Shown piece after piece: positions 25,289 through 33,407 of a stretch of 64,000 bases of DNA. Position numbers and translations under genes: made by a program. The notes beneath the pieces were generated by a model. That model did no database searches and was not told the DNA's origin. It worked only from the letters and a program-made list of their open reading frames with translations. The stretch is from Geodermatophilus dictyosporus. GTDB lineage: Bacteria > Actinomycetota > Actinomycetes > Mycobacteriales > Geodermatophilaceae. Positions within the stretch are counted from its first letter, which is position 1; every line of letters begins with the position of its first letter. The DNA lies in contig NZ_FOWQ01000009.1 of NCBI RefSeq assembly GCF_900115505.1, forward strand, positions 1-64,000. The letters run 5' to 3'.

Positions 25289-25990
25289 TCAGCCGGCCAG
25301 CTCCCGGGCGCCGGCGTCGGCCAGGAGCACCTCGGGCAGGCCGGCCAGCGCCGCCCGCATCGCCTCCGGCCCGCCGAACTGGAAGCCGAGCTGGGTCGTG
25401 TAGCGGGCGCAGGCGTCGGCCCGACGGTCGAGGTCCTGCGGCAGCTCGAGCGGCGTCAGCCCGGCGGGCAGCTCCGGCCCCGGGACGGCGTCCGGGTCGC
25501 GCAGCACGTAGGGCGAGTCCCGCCACCACAGCACCGGTCGGCCGGTGCCGGCGACGGCGCGCAGCACCTGGAGGTGGTCGACGTGCCCGCCCAGCGCCTG
25601 CGGGGCCAGCCACAGGTCGCCGGGCAGGCCGGTCAGGGCCGCCCGCACGTCCTCCCACGCGTCGTCGTCGGGGTGCACGCCGGCGAACAGCTCCGCCGCG
25701 CTCCCGTACCCGCGGTGCGGCGCCTCGCGCAGGTCCAGGTGCAGCGGCGTCACCCCCAGCACGGCCATCGCGGCGGCGTCCTCGTCACGGCGCAGGGCCA
25801 TGTAGTCGACGTCGGCGGGCAGTCCCTTGTCCAGCTGGCAGGCCAGCGCGAACCCCTCCGGGCCGGGCACGCTGCGGGTGAAGCAGGTGACCACCGTGAC
25901 CTCGTGCCCGGCGTCGGTTAGCGCGGCGAGCGTGCCCCCGACCGAGAACGCGGCGTCGTCGAGGTGCGGGCTGACGGCCACGACCTTCAC
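25289..25990 (-). CDS. PIG-L family deacetylase
   Basis: A 233-residue LmbE/PIG-L type zinc hydrolase. SPHLDDAAFSVGG gives the first zinc His and Asp and the catalytic Asp, and GGHVDHLQV gives the HxxH pair. Members remove acetyl groups from N-acetyl sugars, such as MshB in mycothiol synthesis (a true mshB lies at the end of this window). It is the last gene of a nine-gene operon and starts 10 bases after the glycosyltransferase stop. By position it should deacetylate a glycosylated intermediate made by that operon. Confidence 0.88.
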   Translation of the reverse strand: MKVVAVSPHLDDAAFSVGGTLAALTDAGHEVTVVTCFTRSVPGPEGFALACQLDKGLPADVDYMALRRDEDAAAMAVLGVTPLHLDLREAPHRGYGSAAELFAGVHPDDDAWEDVRAALTGLPGDLWLAPQALGGHVDHLQVLRAVAGTGRPVLWWRDSPYVLRDPDAVPGPELPAGLTPLELPQDLDRRADACARYTTQLGFQFGGPEAMRAALAGLPEVLLADAGARELAG

Positions 25991-26000
25991 GACGCGACCC

Positions 26001-27209
26001 TCACAGCAGGTGCGCGGCCGACCGGAAGCGGCACGAGAGGTCGACCTCGGGCGGCATCGTCCGACCGGGGGACGGCGTCGTCCCCGCCACCTCCCGGTAG
26101 ACGGTGTCGATGGAACGGGCCAGCACCGGCCACGAGTAGAGCCGGCGCACCTCCTCCAGCGCCGTCGCCGCCAGCCGCTCCCGCAACGAGCCGTCGCCGA
26201 GCAGCCGGTCCAGCGCGGCACGCAGGCCGGCGACGTCGCCCGGCTCGTGCAGCAGGCCGTTCTCGTCGTGCCGCAGGCAGTCGACGACGCCGACGCTGTC
26301 GGTGCTCACCGTGGGCACGCCGCTGGCCATCGCCTCGAGCAGCGTGTTGGAGAACCCCTCGCTGTAGGTCGGGCTGACGAACACGTCGGCGGCGCGGTAG
26401 ACCGCCGGCGCCTCGTCAGGAGGCACGTAGCCGAGGAACGTCGTCCGCCCGTCGGCCCGGGCGCGGGCCTCGTCCAGGTCGGGGCCGATGCCCGAGACGA
26501 CCAGCCGGACGCCGTCGGGCAGCGCCTCGAGCAGGTCGAGCACGCCCTTGCGGCGGTCGACCCGGCCGTGGAACAGCAGCACCGGCGGGTCCTGCAGCGC
26601 GCCCAGCGGCCGCTCGGCCGGCGTGAAGCGGCGGGTGTCGGTGGCGCCCGGGACGATCGTGAAGCGCGCCGGGTCCGACCCCAGGTTGCCGACCACCTCG
26701 TCGCGGAAGCTGGCGCTGCCGATGAGCACCGCGCTCGAGGAGTCGACGACGGTGCGCATGGCGTGCGCGTGGGTGGCGCAGCAGGTGCCCACCCAGTGCC
26801 CGTCGCCGCCCTGGATGCTCACCACGGCCGGCAGCCCGGTCTCCCGCGCGGCGGCCAGCACCGCCAGCCCCGGCGGGTAGCCGTACTGGGCGTGCAGGAC
26901 GTCGAAGGGCCGCTCGGCGTGCCGGTCGAGCACCGTGCGCACGATCCCGGCGACGTCGCCCTCCCAGTCGGCGGGGACGACGGTCTCCCCGCGGCTGGGC
27001 AGCGCGTGCACCTCGACGCCGGCGGGCACGCGGTCGGGCGGGGGCGGGCCGCCGCCGTAGACGCGGGTGCCGGCCTCGTCGTCGCGGTACTGGCTGATCA
27101 GCACCACCTCGTGGCCGAGGGCGACCAGCTCGCGCAGCAGGTTCTCCGCGTAGACGCTCATCCCGCTCACCGCCGGCCAGTAGCGGCGGCTGACGAAGCA
27201 GATCCTCAC
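26001..27209 (-). CDS. GT4 family glycosyltransferase
   Basis: A 402-residue GT-B fold transferase. The N-terminal acceptor domain begins RICFVSRRYWPAVSGMSVY. The donor domain has LLFHGRVDRRKGV and the E-x7-E motif in YSEGFSNTLLEAMASGVP. The ending PPEVDLSCRFRSAAHLL is not typical. MshA of mycothiol synthesis belongs to the same family, but this protein is too divergent for me to assign a donor. The GTG overlaps the stop of the preceding isomerase-like gene (GTGA). Confidence 0.9.
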   Translation of the reverse strand: MRICFVSRRYWPAVSGMSVYAENLLRELVALGHEVVLISQYRDDEAGTRVYGGGPPPPDRVPAGVEVHALPSRGETVVPADWEGDVAGIVRTVLDRHAERPFDVLHAQYGYPPGLAVLAAARETGLPAVVSIQGGDGHWVGTCCATHAHAMRTVVDSSSAVLIGSASFRDEVVGNLGSDPARFTIVPGATDTRRFTPAERPLGALQDPPVLLFHGRVDRRKGVLDLLEALPDGVRLVVSGIGPDLDEARARADGRTTFLGYVPPDEAPAVYRAADVFVSPTYSEGFSNTLLEAMASGVPTVSTDSVGVVDCLRHDENGLLHEPGDVAGLRAALDRLLGDGSLRERLAATALEEVRRLYSWPVLARSIDTVYREVAGTTPSPGRTMPPEVDLSCRFRSAAHLL

Positions 27210-28039
27210 GCCGCCTCCGCCGTCCGCAGGATCTCGACCGACCGCGGCACCATCTCGTGCGCGCGGTGCCCGTCGCGGGACAGCTCCAGCGTCACCAGCC
27301 GGTCGTAGGAGGCGTCCCGCAGCGCCCGCAGCACCGCGGGCAGGTCGACGTCGCCCTCGTCGAGCGGCAGGTGGTCGTGCACGCCGCGGCGCATGCCCTC
27401 CACGGCGACCGTGCCCAGGTGCGGCGCGAACGCGGCCACCGCCTCCTCGGGCGCGTACGCGCCGGCCACCACGCAGTGCCCGGTGTCGAGCGCCAGCGTG
27501 ATCCCGGGCGCCTCCGCCGCCAGCCGCGCCCAGTCGTCGCAGTCCTCGACGAGCATCCCGGGCTCGGGCTCGACGGCCAGTGCGTACGAGCGCCCGCCGT
27601 GGCTGTCGACCAGCGCGCGCACCCCGTCGGTGAACCAGCCCCAGGCGGCGTCGCGGTCCACGCCCGGCCTCGGCACGCCGGCCCAGAAGCTCACCGCCTC
27701 CGCGCCCAGCACCTCCGCCAGGTCGCAGGCCAGCCGCAGGTAGGCCAGCCGCCGCGCACGCCCCTCGGCCGACGCGGTCACGAAGGTCGGCTCGTGCTTG
27801 GCCCGCGGGTCGAGCAGGAACCGGGCGCCGGTCTCCACGACCACGCCGAGGTCCAGCTCGTCGCAGCGCGCCCGCACGGCCTCGGCCTGGGCGAACGCGT
27901 CGGAGGCGAACGGGTCGAGGTGCACGACGTCGAGGGTGAGCGCCACCCCGGCGTAGCCGCAGTCGGCGAGGAGGGACAGCGCGTCCGACAGCCGGTGCGA
28001 GGTCAGCCCGTTGGTGTTGTAGGCGTACCGCAGGCTCAC
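27206..28039 (-). CDS. sugar phosphate isomerase/epimerase-like TIM barrel protein
   Basis: A 277-residue xylose-isomerase-like (AP endonuclease 2 fold) barrel. Metal-site residues can be seen in LAVEPEPGMLVED (Glu), ALDTGHCVV (Asp and His), GVHDHLPLDEGDVD (His pair) and TLELSRDG (Glu). The family includes inosose isomerases and dehydratases (IolE, IolH, IolI) and hydroxypyruvate isomerase. Together with the inositol-phosphate synthase homologue and the Gfo/Idh gene it suggests oxidation and isomerisation of a cyclitol. Both ends overlap neighbouring genes by 4 bases. Confidence 0.85.
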   Translation of the reverse strand: MSLRYAYNTNGLTSHRLSDALSLLADCGYAGVALTLDVVHLDPFASDAFAQAEAVRARCDELDLGVVVETGARFLLDPRAKHEPTFVTASAEGRARRLAYLRLACDLAEVLGAEAVSFWAGVPRPGVDRDAAWGWFTDGVRALVDSHGGRSYALAVEPEPGMLVEDCDDWARLAAEAPGITLALDTGHCVVAGAYAPEEAVAAFAPHLGTVAVEGMRRGVHDHLPLDEGDVDLPAVLRALRDASYDRLVTLELSRDGHRAHEMVPRSVEILRTAEAA

Positions 28040-29514
28040 GAGGCTCCTGCCTCCGACGCCAGGACCTCGGCCACCACGTGCCGGCCCGGCTCCCGGTACA
28101 GCGCGTACAGCGCACCCACCCGCCGCTCGGCGCCCGCGCGGTCGAACCAGGCCGGTCCGCCCAGGCGCTCCTCGGCCGCAGGCGTCAGGTGCACCCGCGC
28201 CCAGCCGCCCGGGTCGGCGCCGACGACCGCCAGCCCCTCGTCGTGCTCGACGAGCCGCCGCACGCCGCGCTCGCCGATCCGGCCGTAGCTCATCGTCTCG
28301 ACCTCCAGGCCGGTCACCAGCACCTTGGCCGCGACCGCGTCGCCGACCGAGGGCTGCAGCTCGACCAGCACGTCGTGCCCGGCGGCCTGCACCGCGCCGG
28401 TGACGGTCGCGTGCAGGTCGTCGCCGGACCACGTCGGCAGGTCGGCCAGGGCCACGGTCGAGCGGCGGGAGAGCACGGTGTCCTGCAGCAGGTCGACCAG
28501 CGCGGTGGTGCCCATCCGGGTCCAGGCCAGCATCGCCTGCAGCGCGCGGTCCTCCTCCACCAGCCGCTCCGGCGGGTGCCCGCCGCGCCAGTGCTCCAGG
28601 TAGCCCGGCGGCGTGGCCGGCAGGACGACGTCGAAGGGCCCGTGCATGAAGGCCTTGCGGCTGCGCGCCGAGGCGAACTCGTGCAGTGCCTTGCGGACGG
28701 CGGTGTCGCGGTCGGGGTGCGCCGCCTCCCCGCAGGCGGTGGCCATCACCGGCACCGGCTCGGAGCCGTCGCGCGAGCACCCCACCGCGTAGACGTCGAC
28801 CACGCCGAACTCCGTCGAGGCCAGCTTCACCGCCACGTCGATGCCGGCGGCGTCGAGCCGGTCGAGCAGCGCGAGGGCGTCGGGGTCGGTGAGCCCGGCC
28901 AGGTCGACGACGACGCCGCGGTCCATCACCCGGAAGGCGGTGGCGTTGCCGTCGCGCTGCAGCACCTCGAGCAGCGCGTGGGTGACCGCGCGGCCGGCGT
29001 CGAAGGCCGCGCCCTGGCCGTTGGTGATGACCGTGGTCAGCCAGCCGCCGGGCGGGGGAGCGCCGGGCAGGTCGTCGGGCGCCGACGCCACGAGCTCGGC
29101 GGGCACCTGCACCGTCTCGCCGTCGCGCAGCCGGGTCATCGGCAGCCACTGCAGGACGCGGTCGTCGGAGTGGTCGCTGCCGGCCTCCAGGCACAGCTCG
29201 CGGGGGTCGGCGACCCGGTCGCGGCCGTGCCGGCGGGTCATCTCGGCGTAGGAGCCCTGCTCGCGCGCGACCCCCTGGTGCGCGCGCAGCGACAGCGCCA
29301 TCTCGGCCATCTCGCCCATCGCGCCGGTGCGGGCCTCCTCGCGGGTGGCGCCGTAGCCCAGCCCGCTGCCCCCCGGGTGCAGCTCCGACGGCGGCAGCAC
29401 CGCCGAGTGCAGGGGCACGTCGAGGACATCGATGCCCTCGATGGCGAAGTCCTCGACCGGCGTGGGGAACGAGTCCCGGTACCGCTGCGACGGCGTCGTC
29501 CCCGTCGTCGTCAC
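28036..29514 (-). CDS. YcaO-domain protein
   Basis: A 492-residue stand-alone YcaO protein. Family blocks are GATREEARTGAMGEMAEMA (ATP-binding helix with paired Glu), AFDAGRAVTHALLEVLQRDGN and MATACGEAAHPDRDTAVRKALHEF. YcaO proteins use ATP to phosphorylate amide oxygens and build azolines, thioamides or amidines, mostly in ribosomal peptides. No precursor peptide, E1-like or TfuA partner gene is visible in this operon, so the substrate is unclear and may be small. The GTG overlaps the stop of the metallo-hydrolase gene. Confidence 0.85.
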   Translation of the reverse strand: MTTTGTTPSQRYRDSFPTPVEDFAIEGIDVLDVPLHSAVLPPSELHPGGSGLGYGATREEARTGAMGEMAEMALSLRAHQGVAREQGSYAEMTRRHGRDRVADPRELCLEAGSDHSDDRVLQWLPMTRLRDGETVQVPAELVASAPDDLPGAPPPGGWLTTVITNGQGAAFDAGRAVTHALLEVLQRDGNATAFRVMDRGVVVDLAGLTDPDALALLDRLDAAGIDVAVKLASTEFGVVDVYAVGCSRDGSEPVPVMATACGEAAHPDRDTAVRKALHEFASARSRKAFMHGPFDVVLPATPPGYLEHWRGGHPPERLVEEDRALQAMLAWTRMGTTALVDLLQDTVLSRRSTVALADLPTWSGDDLHATVTGAVQAAGHDVLVELQPSVGDAVAAKVLVTGLEVETMSYGRIGERGVRRLVEHDEGLAVVGADPGGWARVHLTPAAEERLGGPAWFDRAGAERRVGALYALYREPGRHVVAEVLASEAGAS

Positions 29515-30485
29515 AGCTCGGCCAGGGGGACGGGGGCGGCGTCCGGCGGCCCGGACAGCAGCCGCTGCACGAGGTGGACGACGTGGTCGGTGGTCACGCC
29601 GGGGACCATCTCGAACGGCGTCGCGACGGCGCCGAAGTCGAGCACCCCGACGACGGCGAGCATCTCCCGCAGCTCCCCGTGCGAGAGCGGGATCTGCGCG
29701 TGGAACGCCTTGTGCGCGCTCAGCGCCACCGGCTGCCCGTCGTCGGAGAGGTCGACCTTGAGCGAGTCGCCGCAGAACAGGATGCCGCGGCGGGAGTCGT
29801 GCAGCACCGAGTGGCCGGGGAAGTGCCCGCCGGTGCGGTGCAGCGTGAGGCCGGGCGCGAGCTCGAGCTCGTCGTCGGCCGGCCAGGTGACCCGGAAGGC
29901 CTTGGTCCAGACCAGGTCGTGCACGTTGACGCAGACCACCCGCGGCTCGAGCTCCTGCTGCAGCTGCCACAGCGCGCCGTAGCCGTGCACGTGCGACGAC
30001 GCCAGCACCGGGAAGCCGCCCTTCTCGGCGGCCATCCGGCGCAGCTCGGCGAGCATGTCGGCGGTGTACCAGGGGGCGCACTCGAAGCCGACCAGGCCGA
30101 TGTCGGTCTCGATCACCCACCCGCGGCTGTCGAGGCCGAAGCGCGGCTTGGTGCCGAACTCGGTGACGCCGTCGACCGGGGCCGGCCGCCAGGAGCCGGT
30201 GACCAGCTCGTCGGCCTGCTTGTCGGTGACGAACTCGAAGCCGTGCTCGGGCAGCGCGTTGCGCACGTCGGCGCAGACCGGGCAGACGAGCGGTCCGGGC
30301 GCCGGCCAGCGCTGCCAGTGCCCGCAGTTGGTGCAGGCGTAGGCGGGCAGGTCGGGCAGCAGCCCGCGGTAGGGGTTGGTGTCGACCTGGCTGGCGCCGT
30401 GCCGCGCGCCAGTGCCGTCAGCAGTGAGGTCGGCGGCGGGGTCGGTGGCCCGGTCGATGGCGGACGGGACGTCGGGCGAGCTCAC
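29511..30485 (-). CDS. zinc-ribbon/metallo-beta-lactamase-fold protein
   Basis: A 324-residue protein. Residues about 49-75 form a rubredoxin-like ribbon (YACTNCGHWQRW, then LVCPVCADV). The rest resembles the MBL fold. The first metal motif reads SSHVHGYGALW, so the usual HxHxDH has lost the DH pair. The later GGHFPGHSVLH and FCGDSLKVD still supply His and Asp. One metal site may be lost or rearranged. Its place between dehydrogenase and YcaO genes gives no clear substrate. The start GTG overlaps the preceding stop. Confidence 0.78.
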   Translation of the reverse strand: MSSPDVPSAIDRATDPAADLTADGTGARHGASQVDTNPYRGLLPDLPAYACTNCGHWQRWPAPGPLVCPVCADVRNALPEHGFEFVTDKQADELVTGSWRPAPVDGVTEFGTKPRFGLDSRGWVIETDIGLVGFECAPWYTADMLAELRRMAAEKGGFPVLASSHVHGYGALWQLQQELEPRVVCVNVHDLVWTKAFRVTWPADDELELAPGLTLHRTGGHFPGHSVLHDSRRGILFCGDSLKVDLSDDGQPVALSAHKAFHAQIPLSHGELREMLAVVGVLDFGAVATPFEMVPGVTTDHVVHLVQRLLSGPPDAAPVPLAEL

Positions 30486-31477
30486 GGTCTTCCTCCGTCG
30501 AGAGCGGTGAGGAGCAGGCGGTGCAGGGCGAGGTCGCGGGCGGCGTCGTACGGCCACCGTGCGCGGCCCGCGACCGCGTCGGTGAAGGCGGCGAACTGCG
30601 CCCGGAATGGCGGGGTGTCGGCGAACGGCACGTCCACCGGGTCGGGGCGGTACAGCGTCAGGGAGCCTCCCGCCGTCTGGCCCATCGTGTCGACGGCGAC
30701 CGCCAGGCCGCGGGTGCCGACCACCTCCAGCCGCCGGCGGGGCAGCGCGTCGGGGGTGTTGAACGCGACGTGCAGGCTCACCAGCACCCCGCCGTCGGTG
30801 GTGCCGGTCAGGAGCGCACCGTCGTCGACCCCGTAGTCGTGCACGCGGGTCTGCAGCAGCGCCGACAGCGCGGTCACGTCCTCGCCGAGCAGCGTGCCGG
30901 CGAGGTCCAGGCCGTGCGGGGCGAGGTCGATGGCGGCGCCGCCGCCGGCGCGGGCGGGGTCGACCCGCCAGTTGTCGTGCGGCCGGCCGTCGGGCGTCCA
31001 GTCACCGGGCAGCCAGCAGCAGTAGACGATCCGCACCGCGGTCACGGTGCCCAGCTCGGGCACGAGCTCGCGCAGCCGCACGTGGGCGGGGTGCCAGCGC
31101 TGGTCGTAGGCGGTGCCGAGCAGCACCCCGGCGTTGGCGCACGCGTCGACCAGCGCCTGCGCGCCGCCGACGTCGGCGGCCAGCGGCTTCTCGCAGAGCA
31201 CCGCCTTGCCGGCCGCGGCGGCCGCCTCGACCAGCGACCGGTGCCCGGCGTTGGGGACGGCGACGTAGACGGCGTCCAGCCCCGGGGTGGCCAGGAACTC
31301 CGCGAGGTCGGTGCTGCGCCGGGCGCCCTCGACCGGCACCCGCTCCAACGCGGCGGCGTCGAGGTCGTGCAGCGCCACCACCCGCGCGTCCGGCACGTCG
31401 AGCAGCGCGGGCAGCGCGTGGTCGCGCGCCACCCACCCGCAGCCGGCGACGCCCCAGCCGACGGTCGGGGTCACCAT
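30482..31477 (-). CDS. Gfo/Idh/MocA family oxidoreductase
   Basis: A 331-residue dehydrogenase. The N-terminal Rossmann domain begins WGVAGCGWVARDHALPALL, and VLCEKPLAADV is the family EKP motif with the catalytic Lys. HPAHVRLREL and DLAPHGLDLAG are in the substrate domain. Members oxidise inositols and other sugars with NAD(P). In this operon, after an inositol-phosphate synthase homologue, a cyclitol dehydrogenase is the natural guess. The ATG at 31477 or the next GTG at 31474 could be the start, and the GTG would give the same GTGA overlap as its neighbours. Confidence 0.88.
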   Translation of the reverse strand: MVTPTVGWGVAGCGWVARDHALPALLDVPDARVVALHDLDAAALERVPVEGARRSTDLAEFLATPGLDAVYVAVPNAGHRSLVEAAAAAGKAVLCEKPLAADVGGAQALVDACANAGVLLGTAYDQRWHPAHVRLRELVPELGTVTAVRIVYCCWLPGDWTPDGRPHDNWRVDPARAGGGAAIDLAPHGLDLAGTLLGEDVTALSALLQTRVHDYGVDDGALLTGTTDGGVLVSLHVAFNTPDALPRRRLEVVGTRGLAVAVDTMGQTAGGSLTLYRPDPVDVPFADTPPFRAQFAAFTDAVAGRARWPYDAARDLALHRLLLTALDGGRP

Positions 31478-32496
31478 GCCTCCGGCAGGTCGACGAGCAG
31501 CCGGCGGCGGGCGGCGTCGGCGGGCAGCGGGTCGGGCCAGCGCTCCGGCAGGTACGACGAGCGCGGCCCGTACTCGGCGGCGTAGCGCTCGCTGGGCCAG
31601 GTCAGCACGCCGTCGCGGTAGAGCGGGTTGGGCGACAGCGGCGGCAGCGGCTCGCCCAGGTCGGCCGGCGCGGGACCCGGCGGGTCGCCGGCCACCAGCG
31701 CCACCGCCTCGCTGGCGTGCAGGTCGGCGGGCGCGGCCGGCCGGGGCGGGCGGCCCTCGAGCAGCGAGCGGGTGAGCTCGTCGTCGTCGTAGAGCAGGTC
31801 GGTGCCGAGCACCTCGGCGTAGCCCTCGGGCGTCAGCGGCTGTCCGTGCGGGTCGGCCACGTGCGCGTGCCCGACGACGACGGTGCCGCCGTCCCCGGCC
31901 AGCGCGCGCATCGCCGCCGCAGCTGCGGGCTTGTCGCGCAGGAAGTAGAAGGCGTCGTGGCACATGACGTGGGCCGGGGAGCCGACGGCGAGGTCGGGCG
32001 CCGCGGTCAGGTCGGCGCAGACGTAGCGTGCGTCCGGGCACACGAACCGCCGGGCCAGCCACAGCTTGGCCCAGACGACGTCGACGCCGAGCAGGTCGCC
32101 CGCCCCCCGCCGCGACAGCTCCCGCAGGTGTGCGCCGATCCCGCAGGCGACGTCGACCACCGGGCGCCCGCCGGGCCAGTGCGCCTGCAGCAGCGCCAGT
32201 CCCGCCAGGTGCGTGGGGTCGGACCAGCGGTGGGCGAAGTAGTCGGCCACCCGCCCCATGCCGAGCAGCTCCATGGCCTCGCGCAGGGTGCGCGCGGCCG
32301 GCACGCGGGCCAGCTGCTCGGGCGGGGGCGGCGGCTCGGTCCACCAGTCGTCGGCGTCGGCGAGCAGCAGCACCCGCGCGCGGTCGGTCTCCCCGGCGGC
32401 CACCAGCCCGGCGACCTCCGCGCGCAGGTCGTCGCGGCCGGCCCGGGCGAAGGGGATCCCGTCCACGACGGGGGCGTCGAGGAGCAGGCCGGTCAC
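31471..32496 (-). CDS. SAM-dependent methyltransferase
   Basis: A 341-residue class I methyltransferase. Motif I is VVDVACGIGAHLRELSRRG near residue 113, motif II DLLGVDVVWAKL, and motif III follows GDGGTVVVGHAHV. An N-terminal helical extension with DADDWWTEPPPPPEQL and a long C-terminal extension (SPNPLYRDGVLTWPSERYAAEYG) are unusual and may bind the substrate or a partner. The substrate is unknown. The GTG overlaps the preceding stop. Confidence 0.82.
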   Translation of the reverse strand: MTGLLLDAPVVDGIPFARAGRDDLRAEVAGLVAAGETDRARVLLLADADDWWTEPPPPPEQLARVPAARTLREAMELLGMGRVADYFAHRWSDPTHLAGLALLQAHWPGGRPVVDVACGIGAHLRELSRRGAGDLLGVDVVWAKLWLARRFVCPDARYVCADLTAAPDLAVGSPAHVMCHDAFYFLRDKPAAAAAMRALAGDGGTVVVGHAHVADPHGQPLTPEGYAEVLGTDLLYDDDELTRSLLEGRPPRPAAPADLHASEAVALVAGDPPGPAPADLGEPLPPLSPNPLYRDGVLTWPSERYAAEYGPRSSYLPERWPDPLPADAARRRLLVDLPEAW

Positions 32497-33407
32497 AGCC
32501 CGGCCGCCGCCAGCACGTCGAGGTGGTAGCCCTGTACGGGCCCGGCGTGCACCAGCTCCAGGTCGTCGAGCGCCTGGGCGGCGGTGAACGCCGCCGCCCG
32601 CGCGTGGTGGTGCACCTGCAGCACCCGGTCGAGGACGTCGGCGGCGTGGAAGGCCCGGGCCTCCGGCACGTCGGCGCCCGGCCGCAGCGCCAGGACCGCG
32701 CGCAGCCGGCCGGCCAGCGGACCCGGCAGGGCGGCGAGCTCCCGCTCCTCCAGCGCGGCCATCACCCGCTCCAGCGCGTCGCCGAGCAGCACCTCGCCGG
32801 CGAACCCCGCGTCGGGCAGGACGACGTTGTGCAGGTGGTGGCCCAGGCCCAGCAGGAACGGCGCCACCGGGTCGGCGCCGACCACCGGCGCGACCAGCAC
32901 CGCGTACACCGCCACGGTCAGGCAGTGGTCGCCGTGGCTCTCCGGCGGCTCGACGACGACGCGCGGCCTGCCCGGCGCGGTGGCCCCGGCGCGCGGCTGG
33001 GCGTTGAGCGCACCGGCCAGCCCCGGCGCGGGGCTGGGCAGCGGGAGCGGCCCCAGCGCCGCCCGCAGCCGCTCGCGCAACTCCGGGTCCAGCGGGCCGG
33101 CGACCTCGTCGAAGCCACGGCGCAGCACCTCGAGCGCCTCGGCGTCCGACAGCCCGGCGGTGGTCAGCACCCCGGCGTCGATGCCGGCCAGCCGGGCGCG
33201 GGCGACGGCGGCGGCCGTCTCCGACCACGCGACGGCGGCGAGGTCCTCGCCGGCCACCAGCCGCGCCCAGGCGCGGGTGAAGGCCTGCTCGGCCAGCGAG
33301 CCGGGGACGCCGGAGACGCGGACGCGCTTGGCGTCGCCGATCTCGGCGAGCAGCGGCCGCAGTCCGGCGAGCGCCTGCAGGGTCCCGGGCGAGGCGAGCG
33401 CGGTCAC
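32493..33407 (-). CDS. helical His-rich protein, possibly HD-type phosphohydrolase
   Basis: I do not recognise the family with certainty. The 304-residue product is helical. Its second half has regularly spaced His/Asp residues: ESHGDHCLTV, FLLGLGHHLHNVVLPDAG, HAADVLDRVLQVHHHAR. This order resembles an HD-domain metal phosphohydrolase, although the central HD pair appears as HH or LHN. In the operon it directly follows the inositol-phosphate synthase gene, where a phosphatase would make sense. That role is inference only. Confidence 0.55.
   Translation of the reverse strand: MTALASPGTLQALAGLRPLLAEIGDAKRVRVSGVPGSLAEQAFTRAWARLVAGEDLAAVAWSETAAAVARARLAGIDAGVLTTAGLSDAEALEVLRRGFDEVAGPLDPELRERLRAALGPLPLPSPAPGLAGALNAQPRAGATAPGRPRVVVEPPESHGDHCLTVAVYAVLVAPVVGADPVAPFLLGLGHHLHNVVLPDAGFAGEVLLGDALERVMAALEERELAALPGPLAGRLRAVLALRPGADVPEARAFHAADVLDRVLQVHHHARAAAFTAAQALDDLELVHAGPVQGYHLDVLAAAGL

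Noticed and set aside
25289..27209. mshA/mshB-type genes of mycothiol synthesis
   Set aside because: The families match, but the operon context differs and a clear mshB occurs at 63138, so these are treated as paralogues with another job.
32493..33407. EboA-type protein of the Ebo metabolite-traffic cluster
   Set aside because: The inositol-phosphate synthase neighbour is suggestive, but the sequence lacks the blocks that I recall for EboA, and prenyltransferase and TatD partners are absent.
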